A DNA stretch of 64,000 nucleotides, taken from positions 124,001 to 188,000 of the forward strand of contig NZ_SZQA01000008.1 of NCBI RefSeq assembly GCF_005233835.1, in the 5' to 3' direction. The DNA comes from Herbidospora galbida. GTDB lineage: Bacteria; Actinomycetota; Actinomycetes; Streptosporangiales; Streptosporangiaceae. The notes below the pieces were generated by a model. The model was not told where the DNA came from and did not search any database. It saw only the letters and a list, made by a program, of their open reading frames with translations. The position numbers were made by a program, and so were the translations under genes. Positions within the stretch are counted from its first letter, which is position 1. Every line of letters starts with the position of its first letter. Positions 10,646 through 19,764 of this stretch are shown here, piece by piece.

Positions 10646-12931
10646 CTAGAGGCCGTACTCCTTCACGATGTGCTCGTGGCGCTCGGCCTCGACGCCGACC
10701 TCGCGGGCCAGGTCGAGCCAGGCCAGCGGGTGGACCCACGTCTCGGTCACGTCGTCGAGCACGGCGTCGAGCTCGGTGGGGCCGGCGTCCGGCGGGATCG
10801 CGATCCAGCCGAACACACCCGGGAGCTGCTCGCCGGTGCCGGGGTGGGTGACCGTGTAGTTCTTGTCGGAGTAGACCCACATCGGCCAGCCCCGCTCGGC
10901 CATCAGCTCGTCGAACTCCGACCACTCTTCGTCGGTCGGCGCGGCGCCGTCGAAGAACCAGCTCGTGTAGCCGCCCGGACGGAGCATCGTGACCCCGGCG
11001 AACGGGATGACGAAGTTCTCCTTCTCCTCTTCGGACTCGGGCACCGGCTCCAGCGGGCGCGGGTCGATGACGACGATGTCACCGGCGTTGTATTCCATGC
11101 CGCGCGGCTGCGGGATGGCCAGCCGGGCGGTGGCGGGGCCGGTGCGGACCGCGAGGACCTCACGCTGGCTGCCGTCGGGCGCGGGGAGGATGGCGCGGAT
11201 GAGGTGCCACTCTTCCTCGATCGGGCCCTCGGGCGACTGGATCGGCATGCCGAGCTTGGCCGCGCCCTTGCGGACGGTCACCCAGTCTTCGGCGGCCGTC
11301 GCCAGCACGATCACGCGCCAGATGTCTTCTTCCTCGCCCTCGACGTCGCCGTCGATGATCGGGCGGAGGATCTCGGCGGCGCGGGGGTTGTCGCCGAGCT
11401 GCTGCACGGCGCCCGACCACAGGCGCAGCGCCTCGAGACCGGCGCCGCCCTTGGCGGCCTTCTCCGCCTCGTCGGCGGTCTCCTCCCAGCGCTCACGCGC
11501 CCGGTGGAGGCGGGCCAGCGCCAGGTGCGAGGCGGGCGCCTTGAGGCGGGCCGCGAGGTCGTGGACGCGTTCGTCCTGCCCCGCCTCGATGAGGAGGCCG
11601 GTCAGGTAGGCGATGTCTTCGGTGTCGGCCTGCGCCGGGTCGCTCTGGACGGCGGCCATCTGCCAGTAGACGTCGGCGCCGGTGGGCGCGTAGCCCAGGA
11701 AGCCGAGGGTGGTCGTGTGGCGGCGGGTCGCCTCGAGGTCTTTGCCCGACAGCGGCCACAGCCAGCCGACCCAGCGCTCGGGGTCGGCGGTGCGGCCGTC
11801 GGCGGCGTCGAAGTAGGCGACCAGTTCGCCCTCGGGGCCGGGCGGGGGCAGCTCGACGGCCGCGTCGCACTCGGCGCGCAGCGCGGCGATCTGCTCGGCG
11901 ACGCCGTCGGCCGACTTCAGCTCGCGCGAGGCGGCCTCGGCCAGGTCGGCGAGCAGCCGGGCCTGCCAGACGCCCTGCCGCCGCAGCGCGAGCCGGGCGC
12001 CGGTGACCGCCAGCTCGACGCGGGCGCGCGGGGAGCCCATGGTCTCGAAGTAGCTCATCCACTGCCGGACGATCCGGCCCAGCTGCCAGGAGTTCTGGAT
12101 GGCGTCCTGCTCCGACAGCCGGTGGACGACCTGCGCCCACTCGACCCAGTCGCGCGGGTGCTCGCCGACGACGTCGAGGTCGGGCAGCGACTCGACGGCG
12201 TGCTGGGTCTGGCCGAGCTCGACCAGGATGCGGGAGTGCAGGATGCCCTCGCGCCGGGCCTTGGCCACCGGGTCGTCGGGCTTGAAGCCGTTGGCCGCGT
12301 GCAGGGCCTCGAGCGCGTCCTGCGCCCGGCCGGTGGCCAGCAGGGCCCGCGCCGACATGGCGGCGAGCTCCCAGGAGGCCTCGCGACCGGCGCCGCGCAG
12401 CCGCTCGACGGCGGCCTCGGCGTAGGCCACGGCCTCGGCGGGCTTGCCGGCGTCGAGCAGCGCCAGCACGTATTGGGTGGTGAGCCCGGAGAAGGCGAGC
12501 GAGTCGGGCCCCACGGTCTGCAGCGCGCGGCCCAGCGAGCCGAGCCGCTCGTCGGCGTAGCCCGGCCCGTCGGTGTTGGCCTGGGCGATCGCCAGCACCT
12601 CGACGGCGCCGGAGGCCGCCGGGCAGTCGGCGACGTCGCTCCGGGCGGCGAAGCTGACGAGCTCACGGGCGTCGTCGATGGCGACGGAGCCGTTCGCGCG
12701 GTCGCCGACGCGGCCGATCAGGTGCCAGTAACGGGCGAACAGTTCGAGCCAGGGCTGCTCCATTCCCTCGGCCTGCTGCGCGATCGCCGGGGCCACGACG
12801 TCGAGCTGGCCGTAGCGGCCTTCGAGGGCCTGCGCGGGAACGTCGCCCAGCGCCATCGCCAGCCCGACATTTCCCGCCTCGTGCAGTTGCCGCTGGGTGC
12901 CGCCGACCCACGACCAGATGTCCACGTCCAT
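10646..12931 (-). CDS. Large repeat protein, TPR-like, function unknown
   Basis: 761 residues, cytoplasmic by composition (no signal or membrane segment). Residues 100-560 are rich in alpha-helical pairs with the Ala/Leu spacing of tetratricopeptide repeats, for example ALLDAGKPAEAVAYAEAAVE and ALLATGRAQDALEALHAAN. The C-terminal 200 residues are different, acidic and rich in Trp/Pro (IVVIDPRPLEPVPESEEE, GGYTSWFFDGAAPTDEEW), suggesting a second folded domain. No catalytic motif was found. Similar long proteins are annotated as hypothetical in actinomycetes. It may be a scaffold or interaction protein. Confidence 0.7.
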   Translation of the reverse strand: MDVDIWSWVGGTQRQLHEAGNVGLAMALGDVPAQALEGRYGQLDVVAPAIAQQAEGMEQPWLELFARYWHLIGRVGDRANGSVAIDDARELVSFAARSDVADCPAASGAVEVLAIAQANTDGPGYADERLGSLGRALQTVGPDSLAFSGLTTQYVLALLDAGKPAEAVAYAEAAVERLRGAGREASWELAAMSARALLATGRAQDALEALHAANGFKPDDPVAKARREGILHSRILVELGQTQHAVESLPDLDVVGEHPRDWVEWAQVVHRLSEQDAIQNSWQLGRIVRQWMSYFETMGSPRARVELAVTGARLALRRQGVWQARLLADLAEAASRELKSADGVAEQIAALRAECDAAVELPPPGPEGELVAYFDAADGRTADPERWVGWLWPLSGKDLEATRRHTTTLGFLGYAPTGADVYWQMAAVQSDPAQADTEDIAYLTGLLIEAGQDERVHDLAARLKAPASHLALARLHRARERWEETADEAEKAAKGGAGLEALRLWSGAVQQLGDNPRAAEILRPIIDGDVEGEEEDIWRVIVLATAAEDWVTVRKGAAKLGMPIQSPEGPIEEEWHLIRAILPAPDGSQREVLAVRTGPATARLAIPQPRGMEYNAGDIVVIDPRPLEPVPESEEEKENFVIPFAGVTMLRPGGYTSWFFDGAAPTDEEWSEFDELMAERGWPMWVYSDKNYTVTHPGTGEQLPGVFGWIAIPPDAGPTELDAVLDDVTETWVHPLAWLDLAREVGVEAERHEHIVKEYGL

Positions 12932-12989
12932 GGGCAGCCAGTCTGCCAGGTCAGCAGGGCTGCCCCAAACGTCCGCACGGCTGTGCGCA

Positions 12990-13724
12990 CTAATTCACGG
13001 TGGCCTGCGCCTCGCGCAGCAGCTCGCCCAGCTCGGCCGCCTCACCATCGGTGAGCACCTCGTATGCGGGCGCGACCAGCGCGTCGGTCAGTTCCTCCGC
13101 GTGCGCCCGCTTCGCCAGGTCCTCTTCCGCGGGTACGGGATAGGGCTCCGGCCACGACAGAAACCTGGCGACCTCGGCAGTGCTCTCGTAGCTGAGCGGC
13201 GCGCCGGACTCGTCGCTCCCGACGATCGTGGCCATGAGGAGGTCGAGCCGCGCCGCGGCGACCGCGACGGCGTGCATGCCGCCCCGGTGCTCCCTCGCCA
13301 CCTGGAGGGCGTGGGCGGCCCGCCCGGGACCGTCGTCGGGCAGCGGCAGCGCCCGCCAGCCGGCGAACAGCGGCGCGGCCGCCGCCGAGGCCGACGAGGT
13401 GGCCTTCGTGAGCAGGTCGGCGAGTCGTCCGGCCCCGTCGAAGTCGAGGTTGCGGCGGCCCCAGGCGGCGCACGCGCCGGCGAACAGGACCGCGGCCTTC
13501 TCGGCGGGCAGCGACCGCCCGTTCTCCCACGTCGCGCGGACGAAACCGGGCTCGAAGAACGGCGCGGCGGCGAGGACCACGTCGGGGTGGACCTCGCCGA
13601 GGACGCCGCAGCGGCCCCGGAAGTACATCTCCCACCGGCCGAGTCCGTGCTCGTCGCAGAGGGCCTTGACCTCGCGGGAGATCATGAACCGGCCGCCGAG
13701 GGCGCCGATCGCCTTCTTGTACAT
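12990..13724 (-). CDS. SCO6745-like conserved actinobacterial protein
   Basis: 244 residues. The pattern EMYFRGRCGVLGEV, then FFEPGFVRATWE, an Ala-rich helical middle, and AHALQVAREHRGGMHAVAVAAA matches my recollection of the SCO6745 family, alpha-helical proteins of unknown function often annotated as such in Streptomyces. No catalytic residues can be assigned with confidence; the HRGGMH segment is the best conserved candidate. It lies 58 bases upstream of the repeat protein gene on the same strand, possibly in the same transcript. Family assignment is from pattern memory and should be treated as moderate. Confidence 0.6.
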   Translation of the reverse strand: MYKKAIGALGGRFMISREVKALCDEHGLGRWEMYFRGRCGVLGEVHPDVVLAAAPFFEPGFVRATWENGRSLPAEKAAVLFAGACAAWGRRNLDFDGAGRLADLLTKATSSASAAAAPLFAGWRALPLPDDGPGRAAHALQVAREHRGGMHAVAVAAARLDLLMATIVGSDESGAPLSYESTAEVARFLSWPEPYPVPAEEDLAKRAHAEELTDALVAPAYEVLTDGEAAELGELLREAQATVN

Positions 13725-13812
13725 GTCCGCCTCCTGGGTCTACACAGCGCACCCAGGATGGGAGACAGAACAATATTTCGGCAACCCCTTGATCAGGTGG
13801 GGATCGGCCCGT

Positions 13813-14619
13813 TCACCCGTGGTAGTCGCCGGCGGCCACCAGATCGGCCGGCCCGGCCAGGTAGCTGGTCCGCCCGTCGAGGGTGATCGTCAGGGTGCCG
13901 CCGAGCACGCGTACGGACCAGACCCCTTCGGTCTCCCCCGCCGCGTGGGCCGCCGCCACGGCCGTGGCCACCGCGCCGGTGCCGCAGGAGCGGGTCTCGC
14001 CGGAGCCGCGCTCGTAGACGCGCATGGAGACCGAGTGGTCGCCGATCGGGTTGATCAACTCGATGTTGACGCCGTCGGGGAAGTCGTGGCGGTCGAAGGA
14101 CGGCTGGGCCGACAGGTCGAGCTCGGTCACCGGGTCGGTGATCACGCAGGCCAGGTGGGGGTTGCCGACGCTGACCCGCAGGCCCCGGTATTCGCGCCCG
14201 TTGAGGACCGTGCGGCTCTCGCCCGAGACGACCGGACGGCCCATGTCGACCCGTACGTCGCCGGAGGCGCCCAGGCGGACCTTCCGGACCCCGGCCCGGG
14301 TCGCCACGCCGAACTCGCCCGGCTCGGCCAGACCGGCGTCGACCAGGTAGCGCGCGAACACCCGCACCCCGTTGCCGCACATCTCGGCGAGACTGCCGTC
14401 GGCGTTGCGATAGTCCATGAACCATTCGGCCTCGGCGGCCTGGGACTCCACCTCGGGGACCAGCTTGGTCGGGACCACGTGGAGGACGCCGTCGCCGCCG
14501 ATCCCGGCCCGCCGGTCGCAGATCTTGGCCACAAGCGGGGCGGGGAGGTCGAGACGCCCCTCCGGGTCGGGGAGTAGGACGAAATCGTTCTCGGTCCCAT
14601 GACCCTTCACGAAGCGCAT
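13813..14619 (-). CDS. dapF: Diaminopimelate epimerase
   Basis: 268 residues. DapF converts LL- to meso-diaminopimelate for lysine and peptidoglycan synthesis. The N-terminus KGHGTENDFVLLPD, the first active-site Cys in MCGNGVRVFARYL, and the second in TRSCGTGAVATAVAAA are all present, giving the Cys pair of this cofactor-free epimerase. The ATG at 14619 lies within the last 13 bases of miaA, so the two are translationally linked; miaA-dapF adjacency is common in actinobacteria. Confidence 0.96.
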   Translation of the reverse strand: MRFVKGHGTENDFVLLPDPEGRLDLPAPLVAKICDRRAGIGGDGVLHVVPTKLVPEVESQAAEAEWFMDYRNADGSLAEMCGNGVRVFARYLVDAGLAEPGEFGVATRAGVRKVRLGASGDVRVDMGRPVVSGESRTVLNGREYRGLRVSVGNPHLACVITDPVTELDLSAQPSFDRHDFPDGVNIELINPIGDHSVSMRVYERGSGETRSCGTGAVATAVAAAHAAGETEGVWSVRVLGGTLTITLDGRTSYLAGPADLVAAGDYHG

Positions 14620-15512
14620 GACACAACTCTAATCGCTTGAGCAGGCAGGTCCGGGGCGTCGTAGGGCAGCCAGACCACCCGGGGATCGCGGCGGAACCAC
14701 GATTCCTGACGGCGCGCGAAGCGCCTCGTGGCCCGGACCGTCTCGTCGACGGCCTGCTCCTCGGTCCACTCGCCGTCGAGGTATTTGATCACCTGGGCGT
14801 ATCCGAGCGCCCGCGACGCCGTCGGGCCCATGCCGGCCTCGTGCAGTTTCCGCGTCTCTTCCACGAAACCGGCCGCCCACATGCGGTGAACCCGGAGCTC
14901 GATCCGCTCGTCGAGCACCGGACGGGGGATGTTCAGCCCGATCTGCACCGATCGGTAGACCGACTCGTAGGACGGCATGGTGGCCGAGAACGGCCGTCCG
15001 GACAGCTCGATGACCTCCAGGGCGCGGACCACCCGCCGCCCGTTGCTGGGCAGGATCGCGGCGGCGGCCACCGGGTCTTCGACCGTGAGGCGGGCGTAGA
15101 GGGGCGCGACGCCCTTCTCGGCCAGTTCGGCCTCCAGCCTGGCCCTGATCGCGGCGTCGGTGCCGGGGAACTCCAGGTCGTCGAGGATCGCCCGGACGTA
15201 CAGGCCCGAACCCCCGACGATCACCGGGGTGACGCCTCTGACCAGCAGCCCGTCGATCAGGGGACGGGCCAGCCGCTGGTATTCGGCCACGCTGGCGGTC
15301 TGCTCGACGCCCCAGATGTCGAACAAATGGTGGGTGACACCTTTTCGTTCGGGGATGGTCAATTTGGCCGTGCCGATATCCATTCCTCGGTAAAGCTGCA
15401 TGGAGTCGGCGTTCACCGCCTCGCCCCCGAGACGGATCGCCAATTCCACGGCCAGGTCGGACTTTCCGGCCGCCGTGGGCCCCACGACGGCGATGACTGG
15501 TAGCTGCCCCAC
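14607..15512 (-). CDS. miaA: tRNA dimethylallyltransferase
   Basis: 301 residues from GTG 15512, the start that puts the P-loop near the N-terminus as in other MiaA proteins (PVIAVVGPTAAGKSDLAVEL); the open frame extends upstream but without family sequence. MiaA adds a dimethylallyl group to A37 of tRNAs reading UNN codons. Further motifs: NADSMQLYRGMDIGTAKL, GGSGLYVRAILDDL, and the C-terminal QESWFRRDPRVVWLP. MiaB, which thiolates the same base, is encoded about 4 kb away on the same strand (19765-21246). The 3' end overlaps dapF by 13 bases. Confidence 0.95.
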   Translation of the reverse strand: MGQLPVIAVVGPTAAGKSDLAVELAIRLGGEAVNADSMQLYRGMDIGTAKLTIPERKGVTHHLFDIWGVEQTASVAEYQRLARPLIDGLLVRGVTPVIVGGSGLYVRAILDDLEFPGTDAAIRARLEAELAEKGVAPLYARLTVEDPVAAAAILPSNGRRVVRALEVIELSGRPFSATMPSYESVYRSVQIGLNIPRPVLDERIELRVHRMWAAGFVEETRKLHEAGMGPTASRALGYAQVIKYLDGEWTEEQAVDETVRATRRFARRQESWFRRDPRVVWLPYDAPDLPAQAIRVVSCAS

Positions 15513-15588
15513 GCCATCCAGTGTCCCAAGCCCCCGGGTAAGAATGGGACGAGTGGCGCCCGACGGCGTCACGATCGGGGGATACGAC

Positions 15589-15780
15589 ATGTCCATGTTC
15601 GACAAGGCCAAGGACAAGCTCGGCGAACACTCCGACAAGGTGGAAGACGGCGCCAAGAAGGGCGTCGACAAGGTCTCCGAGACCGCCCGGCACAAGACCG
15701 GCGGCCGGCACGACGACAAGATCGACAAGGTCGCCGACAAGGCCAAGGAAGCGGCCGACAAGATCGACGACCAGCAGTAG
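15589..15780 (+). CDS. Small MT0933-like (antitoxin-annotated) protein
   Basis: 63 residues, very hydrophilic, nearly all Lys, Asp, Ala and Glu in amphipathic helix repeats (MFDKAKDKLGEHSDKVED, KIDKVADKAKEAADKI). This matches the MT0933_antitox family pattern, named 'antitoxin' from a mycobacterial prediction with little experimental support; LEA/CsbD-like stress proteins look similar. GGGGGA lies about 8 bases before ATG 15589. It is followed 11 bases later by a paralogue. No toxin gene is adjacent. Confidence 0.7.
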   Translation: MSMFDKAKDKLGEHSDKVEDGAKKGVDKVSETARHKTGGRHDDKIDKVADKAKEAADKIDDQQ

Positions 15781-15791
15781 GGGGAACTCTG

Positions 15792-16052
15792 ATGTCGTTC
15801 TTCGACAAGGTGAAAGACATGTTCGGCGGGCATCACACCCAGTCCGCCCCGACGACTCCTCGACCCCAGCGCATGCCCGGAACCGAGCAGGACGGCTTCC
15901 GCGACAAGGTGGAGGATTCCGTGAAGAGCGGCATCGACTCCGCCGCACGGAAGGCCGACGAGATGACCAAGGGCAAGTACCGCGACCAGATCAACCGGAC
16001 CGCGGGCTCGGCCAGGAACGCCGCCGACAAGATCGACGGCAAGCAGGACTAG
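15792..16052 (+). CDS. Small MT0933-like protein, paralogue of preceding gene
   Basis: 86 residues. Both ends resemble the previous gene product ([13 protein letters not shown] at the start, [11 protein letters not shown] at the end), with a Pro/Thr/His-rich insert near residues 15-30 that the smaller protein lacks. Helical, charged, without membrane segments. The ribosome site TAGGGGGA is 6 bases before ATG 15792, directly after the stop of its paralogue, so the two are an operon produced by tandem duplication. Role unknown; the 'antitoxin' family name should not be taken as function. Confidence 0.7.
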   Translation: MSFFDKVKDMFGGHHTQSAPTTPRPQRMPGTEQDGFRDKVEDSVKSGIDSAARKADEMTKGKYRDQINRTAGSARNAADKIDGKQD

Positions 16053-16063
16053 CCTCCTCCGCC

Positions 16064-16096
16064 CCGCCCGCCTCTCGCGATCGCGGAGGCGGGCGG
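16064..16096. terminator. Bidirectional hairpin terminator between convergent genes
   Basis: An 11-bp perfect GC-rich stem (16064-16074 with 16086-16096) encloses an 11-base loop that is itself a CGCGATCGCG palindrome. It sits between the 3' ends of the second MT0933-like gene and the convergent alkyltransferase gene, as expected for a shared terminator. There is no T-run on either side, which is usual for actinomycete terminators. Confidence 0.7.
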
Positions 16097-16104
16097 CCGC
16101 GCGT

Positions 16105-16629
16105 TCAGAAGAGGGTCGGCGGCAGGTGGCCCTCCATGGTCAGCAGCCAGCGCTTCGACTCGACGCCCGTCCCGCCGGAGAACCCGCCCAGCCCGTCGCC
16201 CGCCACGACCCGGTGGCACGGCACGATGATCGGGATCGGGTTACTCCCCATGATCGACCCGATGGCGCGGGCCGGGATGCCCGTCTCGTGGGCCAGATCG
16301 CCGTAGGTCACCGCCCGCCCGTAGGGCACGCTCTCGAACAGCAGCCCGAGCACCCGGCGCTGCGTCGTGGACATCAGCCGCCAGTCGACGGGCACGGTGA
16401 ACTCTTTCAGCTCCCCGGCGAAATAGGCCGCGAGCTGCCGCCCGACCTCGGCGGTCTCGGGCTCGCCCGGCTCGTCGCGGAACGGGCTCATCCGCTCCCG
16501 GACGCGCTCGCGGAACTCCGGACCGTCGTCGAACGAGGTGGCCACCACCCCTTCGGCGGTCACGGCCGCCACGACCAGCCCGACGTCGGTCGGCACCGAC
16601 ACGAAACTCAGCCCCATCCACCCGACCAT
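16105..16629 (-). CDS. ogt: Methylated-DNA--protein-cysteine methyltransferase
   Basis: 174 residues from ATG 16629 (GGGGG just upstream; ATG 16617 is the alternative). This suicide enzyme removes alkyl groups from O6-alkylguanine. The methyl acceptor Cys is in [19 protein letters not shown], and the DNA-binding helix [19 protein letters not shown] and YGDLA motifs are as in Ogt/Ada. The length fits Ogt; the N-terminal domain is poorly conserved, as is normal. It diverges from rnz, with starts only 42 bases apart, so the promoters must overlap. Confidence 0.92.
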   Translation of the reverse strand: MVGWMGLSFVSVPTDVGLVVAAVTAEGVVATSFDDGPEFRERVRERMSPFRDEPGEPETAEVGRQLAAYFAGELKEFTVPVDWRLMSTTQRRVLGLLFESVPYGRAVTYGDLAHETGIPARAIGSIMGSNPIPIIVPCHRVVAGDGLGGFSGGTGVESKRWLLTMEGHLPPTLF

Positions 16630-16671
16630 AGCCCCCGCCACCGACCGAACCGGACCTCCTACCATGAGGCG

Positions 16672-17607
16672 ATGTCCAACCGTGAGCTGATCGTCCTGGG
16701 CACGTCGAGTGCCGTGCCGACGCGGGCGCGCAACCACAACGGCTACTTCCTCCGCTGGGACGACCAGGGCTTCCTCTTCGACCCCGGCGAGGGCACCCAA
16801 CGGCAGATGCGGCTGGCCGGGGTCAGCGCCCACGACGTCACGACGATCTGCGTCACCCACTTCCACGGCGACCACTGCCTGGGCCTGCCCGGCGTGATCC
16901 AGCGCATCGCGCGCGACGGGGTGCCCCACGAGGTGCGGGCCCTCTATCCGGCGAGCGGCGAGGACTACTGGCTGCGGCTCCGCCACGCCACCGCCTTCGC
17001 CGACACCTCGAAGGTCACGCCCCACCCGGTCGAGGGCGAGGTGACGACCCTGCGGTCGGCGGGGCTCACGCTGACCGCGCGGCCGCTGTCGCACCCGGTC
17101 GACGCCTACGGCTACCGGCTCGACGAGCCTTCGGGCCGCCGGATGATCCCCGCCGAACTCGCCCGGTACGGCATCAGCGGCGCGCAGGTGGGCGAACTCC
17201 AGCGCGAGGGCCGCCTCGGCGCGGTCACCCTGGAGCAGGTCAGCGAACCCCGCCGGGGCCAGAGCATGGCGTTCGTCATGGACACCCGGCTGTGCGACGG
17301 CGTCCACGCCCTGGCCGAGGGCGTCGACCTGCTCGTCATCGAGTCGACGTTCCTCACGCCGGAGGCGGCCCTGGCCCACGAGTACGGCCACCTCACCGCC
17401 GCCCAGGCCGGACAGGTCGCGGCGGAGGCGGGCGTGCGGAAGCTGGTGCTGACCCACTTCTCCGAGCGCTACGGCCACGACGACGAGCGCCGCTTCGCCG
17501 AGGAGGCCGCCAAGGCCTACGCGGGCGACATCGTGGTGGCCCGCGACCTCATGCGCGTGCCGGTGCCCAAGCGCCGCAACCCGGCTACGGGGCCGTCGCG
17601 GCCGTGA
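16672..17607 (+). CDS. rnz: Ribonuclease Z (tRNA 3' endonuclease)
   Basis: 311 residues, the typical size of bacterial RNase Z, which removes 3' trailers from tRNA precursors. The metallo-beta-lactamase zinc motif [13 protein letters not shown] (around residue 62) is preceded by [19 protein letters not shown] and [11 protein letters not shown], the family N-terminus. Further zinc ligands are in the C-terminal [13 protein letters not shown] 16672 is chosen because it puts the conserved beta-strand at residue 5 and has GAGG 2 bases upstream. The 3' end overlaps the convergent LigB-like gene by 23 bases. Confidence 0.93.
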   Translation: MSNRELIVLGTSSAVPTRARNHNGYFLRWDDQGFLFDPGEGTQRQMRLAGVSAHDVTTICVTHFHGDHCLGLPGVIQRIARDGVPHEVRALYPASGEDYWLRLRHATAFADTSKVTPHPVEGEVTTLRSAGLTLTARPLSHPVDAYGYRLDEPSGRRMIPAELARYGISGAQVGELQREGRLGAVTLEQVSEPRRGQSMAFVMDTRLCDGVHALAEGVDLLVIESTFLTPEAALAHEYGHLTAAQAGQVAAEAGVRKLVLTHFSERYGHDDERRFAEEAAKAYAGDIVVARDLMRVPVPKRRNPATGPSRP

Positions 17608-18241
17608 CGTAGTAGGCCACGCCGTACGGCGCGTCGGCGTAGAGCAGGTCGAAGGGCCAGGCGGGCAGGGTCTGGAAGGCCGCCCGTCCCGCCGCCCACA
17701 TCTCGGCCGCCTCGTCGGGGTCGAGCTCGGCGGTCCGGCCGCCGACGAGGGCCGCCTCCATCCGCTCGGCGTAGGCCGCCGCGCCGGGGTGCAGGTAGCC
17801 CGGCGACTTCTCGGTCAGCCGGGCCGAGCCGTCGCCCATGACCAGCAACGCCACCCGGCCGGCCAGCTCCCCAACCCGTTGGGCGACGGCGCGGCAGCCG
17901 TCCGGCGGGGTGTCGTGGCGGAGGGCTTCGAGATGCAGCGGCACCTTGGACGTGGACAGCAGCCACCGCCCGATCGTGAGCGACAGCGGCAGCACCGGAG
18001 CCCCGCTCCCGACGGTGACGTCACCGCCCCACGGCCGCAGCGTCCCGGCGGCGGACGGCGGATAGACGCGACCGGTCTCGGCCCCGCCGACGACCGCGAC
18101 GAGGTCGGGAGAGGCGGAGTGCAGCACCGCCACGGCCGCCGCGCAGGCGGCCCTGAGGGGGTCGAGCTCCCCCGCGGCCTCCCCGGCCAGGGAAGGAACG
18201 ATCAGCGGTGGATTCGGGCACACGGCAGCGGCGACGAGCAC
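17585..18241 (-). CDS. LigB-like (class III extradiol dioxygenase fold) protein
   Basis: 218 residues, opening with [18 protein letters not shown] and containing [18 protein letters not shown]-type segments ([11 protein letters not shown]). In actinobacteria a protein of this kind, annotated as class III extradiol dioxygenase subunit B-like, is commonly found close to miaA, dapF and miaB, as here. Its true reaction is unknown; a ring-cleaving role is not supported by the genomic context. The usual LigB His ligands are only partly visible. The start ATG 18241 follows directly on the sequence with no clear ribosome site. Confidence 0.7.
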   Translation of the reverse strand: MLVAAAVCPNPPLIVPSLAGEAAGELDPLRAACAAAVAVLHSASPDLVAVVGGAETGRVYPPSAAGTLRPWGGDVTVGSGAPVLPLSLTIGRWLLSTSKVPLHLEALRHDTPPDGCRAVAQRVGELAGRVALLVMGDGSARLTEKSPGYLHPGAAAYAERMEAALVGGRTAELDPDEAAEMWAAGRAAFQTLPAWPFDLLYADAPYGVAYYVTAATAP

Positions 18242-18292
18242 CGCCTCAGCGTATCCACCGCTGATCCGTCCATCGTCCCCCGCCGTTTCGGC

Positions 18293-18793
18293 TCAGTACC
18301 CGCCGATCGGCTCGCCAGGCTCGATCGCGCCCGCGTCTCCGCCTCGGTCGATGGCGTCCGGGTCGTCCTGGGCCGACTGGGTCGGCTTCGCGGCCGGCTT
18401 CCTGGTGGGCTTGGCGGCGGGCCTGTCCTGGCCGCTCGTGCCGCCGCTGCCCTGCTCGTCGGGGCCGGGGGCGTCGCCGGAGGCGACGGCGGTGTCGTCC
18501 TGGACGTCCTCCTGGACCGCCGGTGCGTCGCCGTCTTCGGCCACGACGTCGTCAGGCGGCGACTCCGCCTCGGGGGTGCCCGCCACCTCGGGGTCGGCGT
18601 CGGCCACGGGGGGTGCGGCCGAGGTCGCCGCGGGGGCGGGGGCCGGAGGGGTCTGGTCGCCGTTGAGGGCGAGGCCGATGCCGGCTCCGCCCACGACCGC
18701 CACCAGCGCGCCGGCGACGATCGCGATCGTCTTGGTCTTGCCGCCTGATCGTGCGCGGCCCGGCGGAGGCGCCTTTCGCGCGGATCGGTTCAT
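18293..18793 (-). CDS. Membrane-anchored Pro/Ala/Asp-rich protein, unknown
   Basis: 166 residues. A basic N-terminus (RSARKAPPPGRARSGGKTK) is followed by one hydrophobic segment ([21 protein letters not shown] without charged residues), then about 120 residues of low-complexity sequence rich in Pro, Ala, Asp and Glu, ending in a Lys/Pro repeat (KPTRKPAAKPTQ). The topology suggests a single membrane pass with an exposed disordered tail. No domain is recognised. It lies 92 bases downstream of the CAP-domain gene on the same strand and may share its transcript. Confidence 0.6.
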   Translation of the reverse strand: MNRSARKAPPPGRARSGGKTKTIAIVAGALVAVVGGAGIGLALNGDQTPPAPAPAATSAAPPVADADPEVAGTPEAESPPDDVVAEDGDAPAVQEDVQDDTAVASGDAPGPDEQGSGGTSGQDRPAAKPTRKPAAKPTQSAQDDPDAIDRGGDAGAIEPGEPIGGY

Positions 18794-18885
18794 GAGGGTG
18801 ACTCCATGCTGCTGGGGTTGAGGGTGCCCAGCAGCCTAACCACAAACCCGAAATCCAGGCCCATAAATGCCGATATAGGCACAAA

Positions 18886-19530
18886 TCAGCGGTAGCCGAA
18901 GTCCTGCGTCCACCACGGCCCGTCGACGCCCTGCTTGAGGCCGACCCCGATGGCCTCCAGGTCGCAGTTGACGATGTTGGCCCGGTGGCCGGGGCTGTCG
19001 AGCCAGGCCTGCACGACCTGCCTCGGGGTGGTCTGACCTCGGGCGATGTTCTCGGCCGCCGGGTAGTCGTAGCCGGCCGCCTCGATGCGGTCCCACGGCG
19101 AGCGGCCGTCGAGGGAGTCGTGGCTGAAGTAGTCGCGGGCGGCCATGTCGGCCGAGTGGAGCCGGGCCGCCCGGCGGAGCCGCTCGTCGATGCGCAGCGG
19201 CTCGCACCCCTCGGCCCGGCGGGCGACGTTGGTCAGCCGGACCGCCTCGTCTTCGGCGATCTTCAGCGAGTTCGACGGCGCGGTGGCGGCGACCGGAGCG
19301 GCTCCGGCGCGCTCCTTGGTCGTCTTGCGGGCAGGCTTGTTGGTCTTCACCCGGACCGTCGGCTTCTGCTTCGGCGGGCGGGGGGTGGACTCCGGGCTCG
19401 GCACCGTGTAGGAGTCGACCGGCACGGGAGGCTCGCTGGCCATGTCGAACGCCCCGGTCTGCCCGCTCCCGCAGGCGGTCAGGAGCGCGGGCACCAGAAA
19501 AAGCCAGCCACGCTGCCGGAACGAGGGCAT
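18886..19530 (-). CDS. Secreted CAP-domain lipoprotein
   Basis: 214 residues. A signal sequence ends in the lipobox LLTAC (about residue 20), followed by a Pro/Lys-rich linker and a C-terminal CAP (SCP/PR1-like) domain of about 125 residues: LTNVARRAEGCEPL, HSADMAARDYFSHDSLDGRSPWDRI, AENIARGQ, and VVQAWLDSPGHRANI. The conserved His, Glu and second His of the CAP cavity are present, and two Cys (CEPL and NCDL) can pair. Bacterial CAP proteins are extracellular, with unknown and mostly non-enzymatic roles. AGGAAGG lies before ATG 19530. Confidence 0.88.
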   Translation of the reverse strand: MPSFRQRGWLFLVPALLTACGSGQTGAFDMASEPPVPVDSYTVPSPESTPRPPKQKPTVRVKTNKPARKTTKERAGAAPVAATAPSNSLKIAEDEAVRLTNVARRAEGCEPLRIDERLRRAARLHSADMAARDYFSHDSLDGRSPWDRIEAAGYDYPAAENIARGQTTPRQVVQAWLDSPGHRANIVNCDLEAIGVGLKQGVDGPWWTQDFGYR

Positions 19531-19542
19531 CCGGGACCTTCC

Positions 19543-19569
19543 TGTGTCACTCAGCGAACGCGTGACACA
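19543..19569 (-). promoter_or_regulatory. Perfect inverted repeat upstream of CAP-domain gene
   Basis: TGTGTCAC at 19543-19550 and GTGACACA at 19562-19569 are perfect 8-base arms around an 11-base centre, 13 bases upstream of the CAP gene start codon and touching its ribosome site. It could be an operator or a leader hairpin that masks or spaces the ribosome site. A pair of direct GAATCACGA copies (19599-19607, 19610-19618) lies further upstream in the same intergenic region. Confidence 0.45.
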
Positions 19570-19764
19570 CTAATCCCAGTAACGAATTCGCCGCACGCGA
19601 ATCACGAAAGAATCACGACATCTCATCGCGAGTCGCCGCGGGTGACAAAAGCCGACTTTCCGTTACGGCTCCGCCCACCCCGGCCCCGGCCACCGCCCCC
19701 GGTTCGCACCGCATCCGGCGCCAACCGGCCGCTCCCGCCCCGGAGGCCGACGACGCAGAGGCCG

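Noticed and set aside
15588-16052. Toxin-antitoxin system
   Set aside because: Only antitoxin-named proteins are present; neither neighbour (MiaA, Ogt) is a toxin.
17585-18241. Aromatic ring-cleaving dioxygenase pathway
   Set aside because: The LigB-like protein stands among tRNA-modification genes without other catabolic genes, and only part of the metal-ligand pattern is seen.
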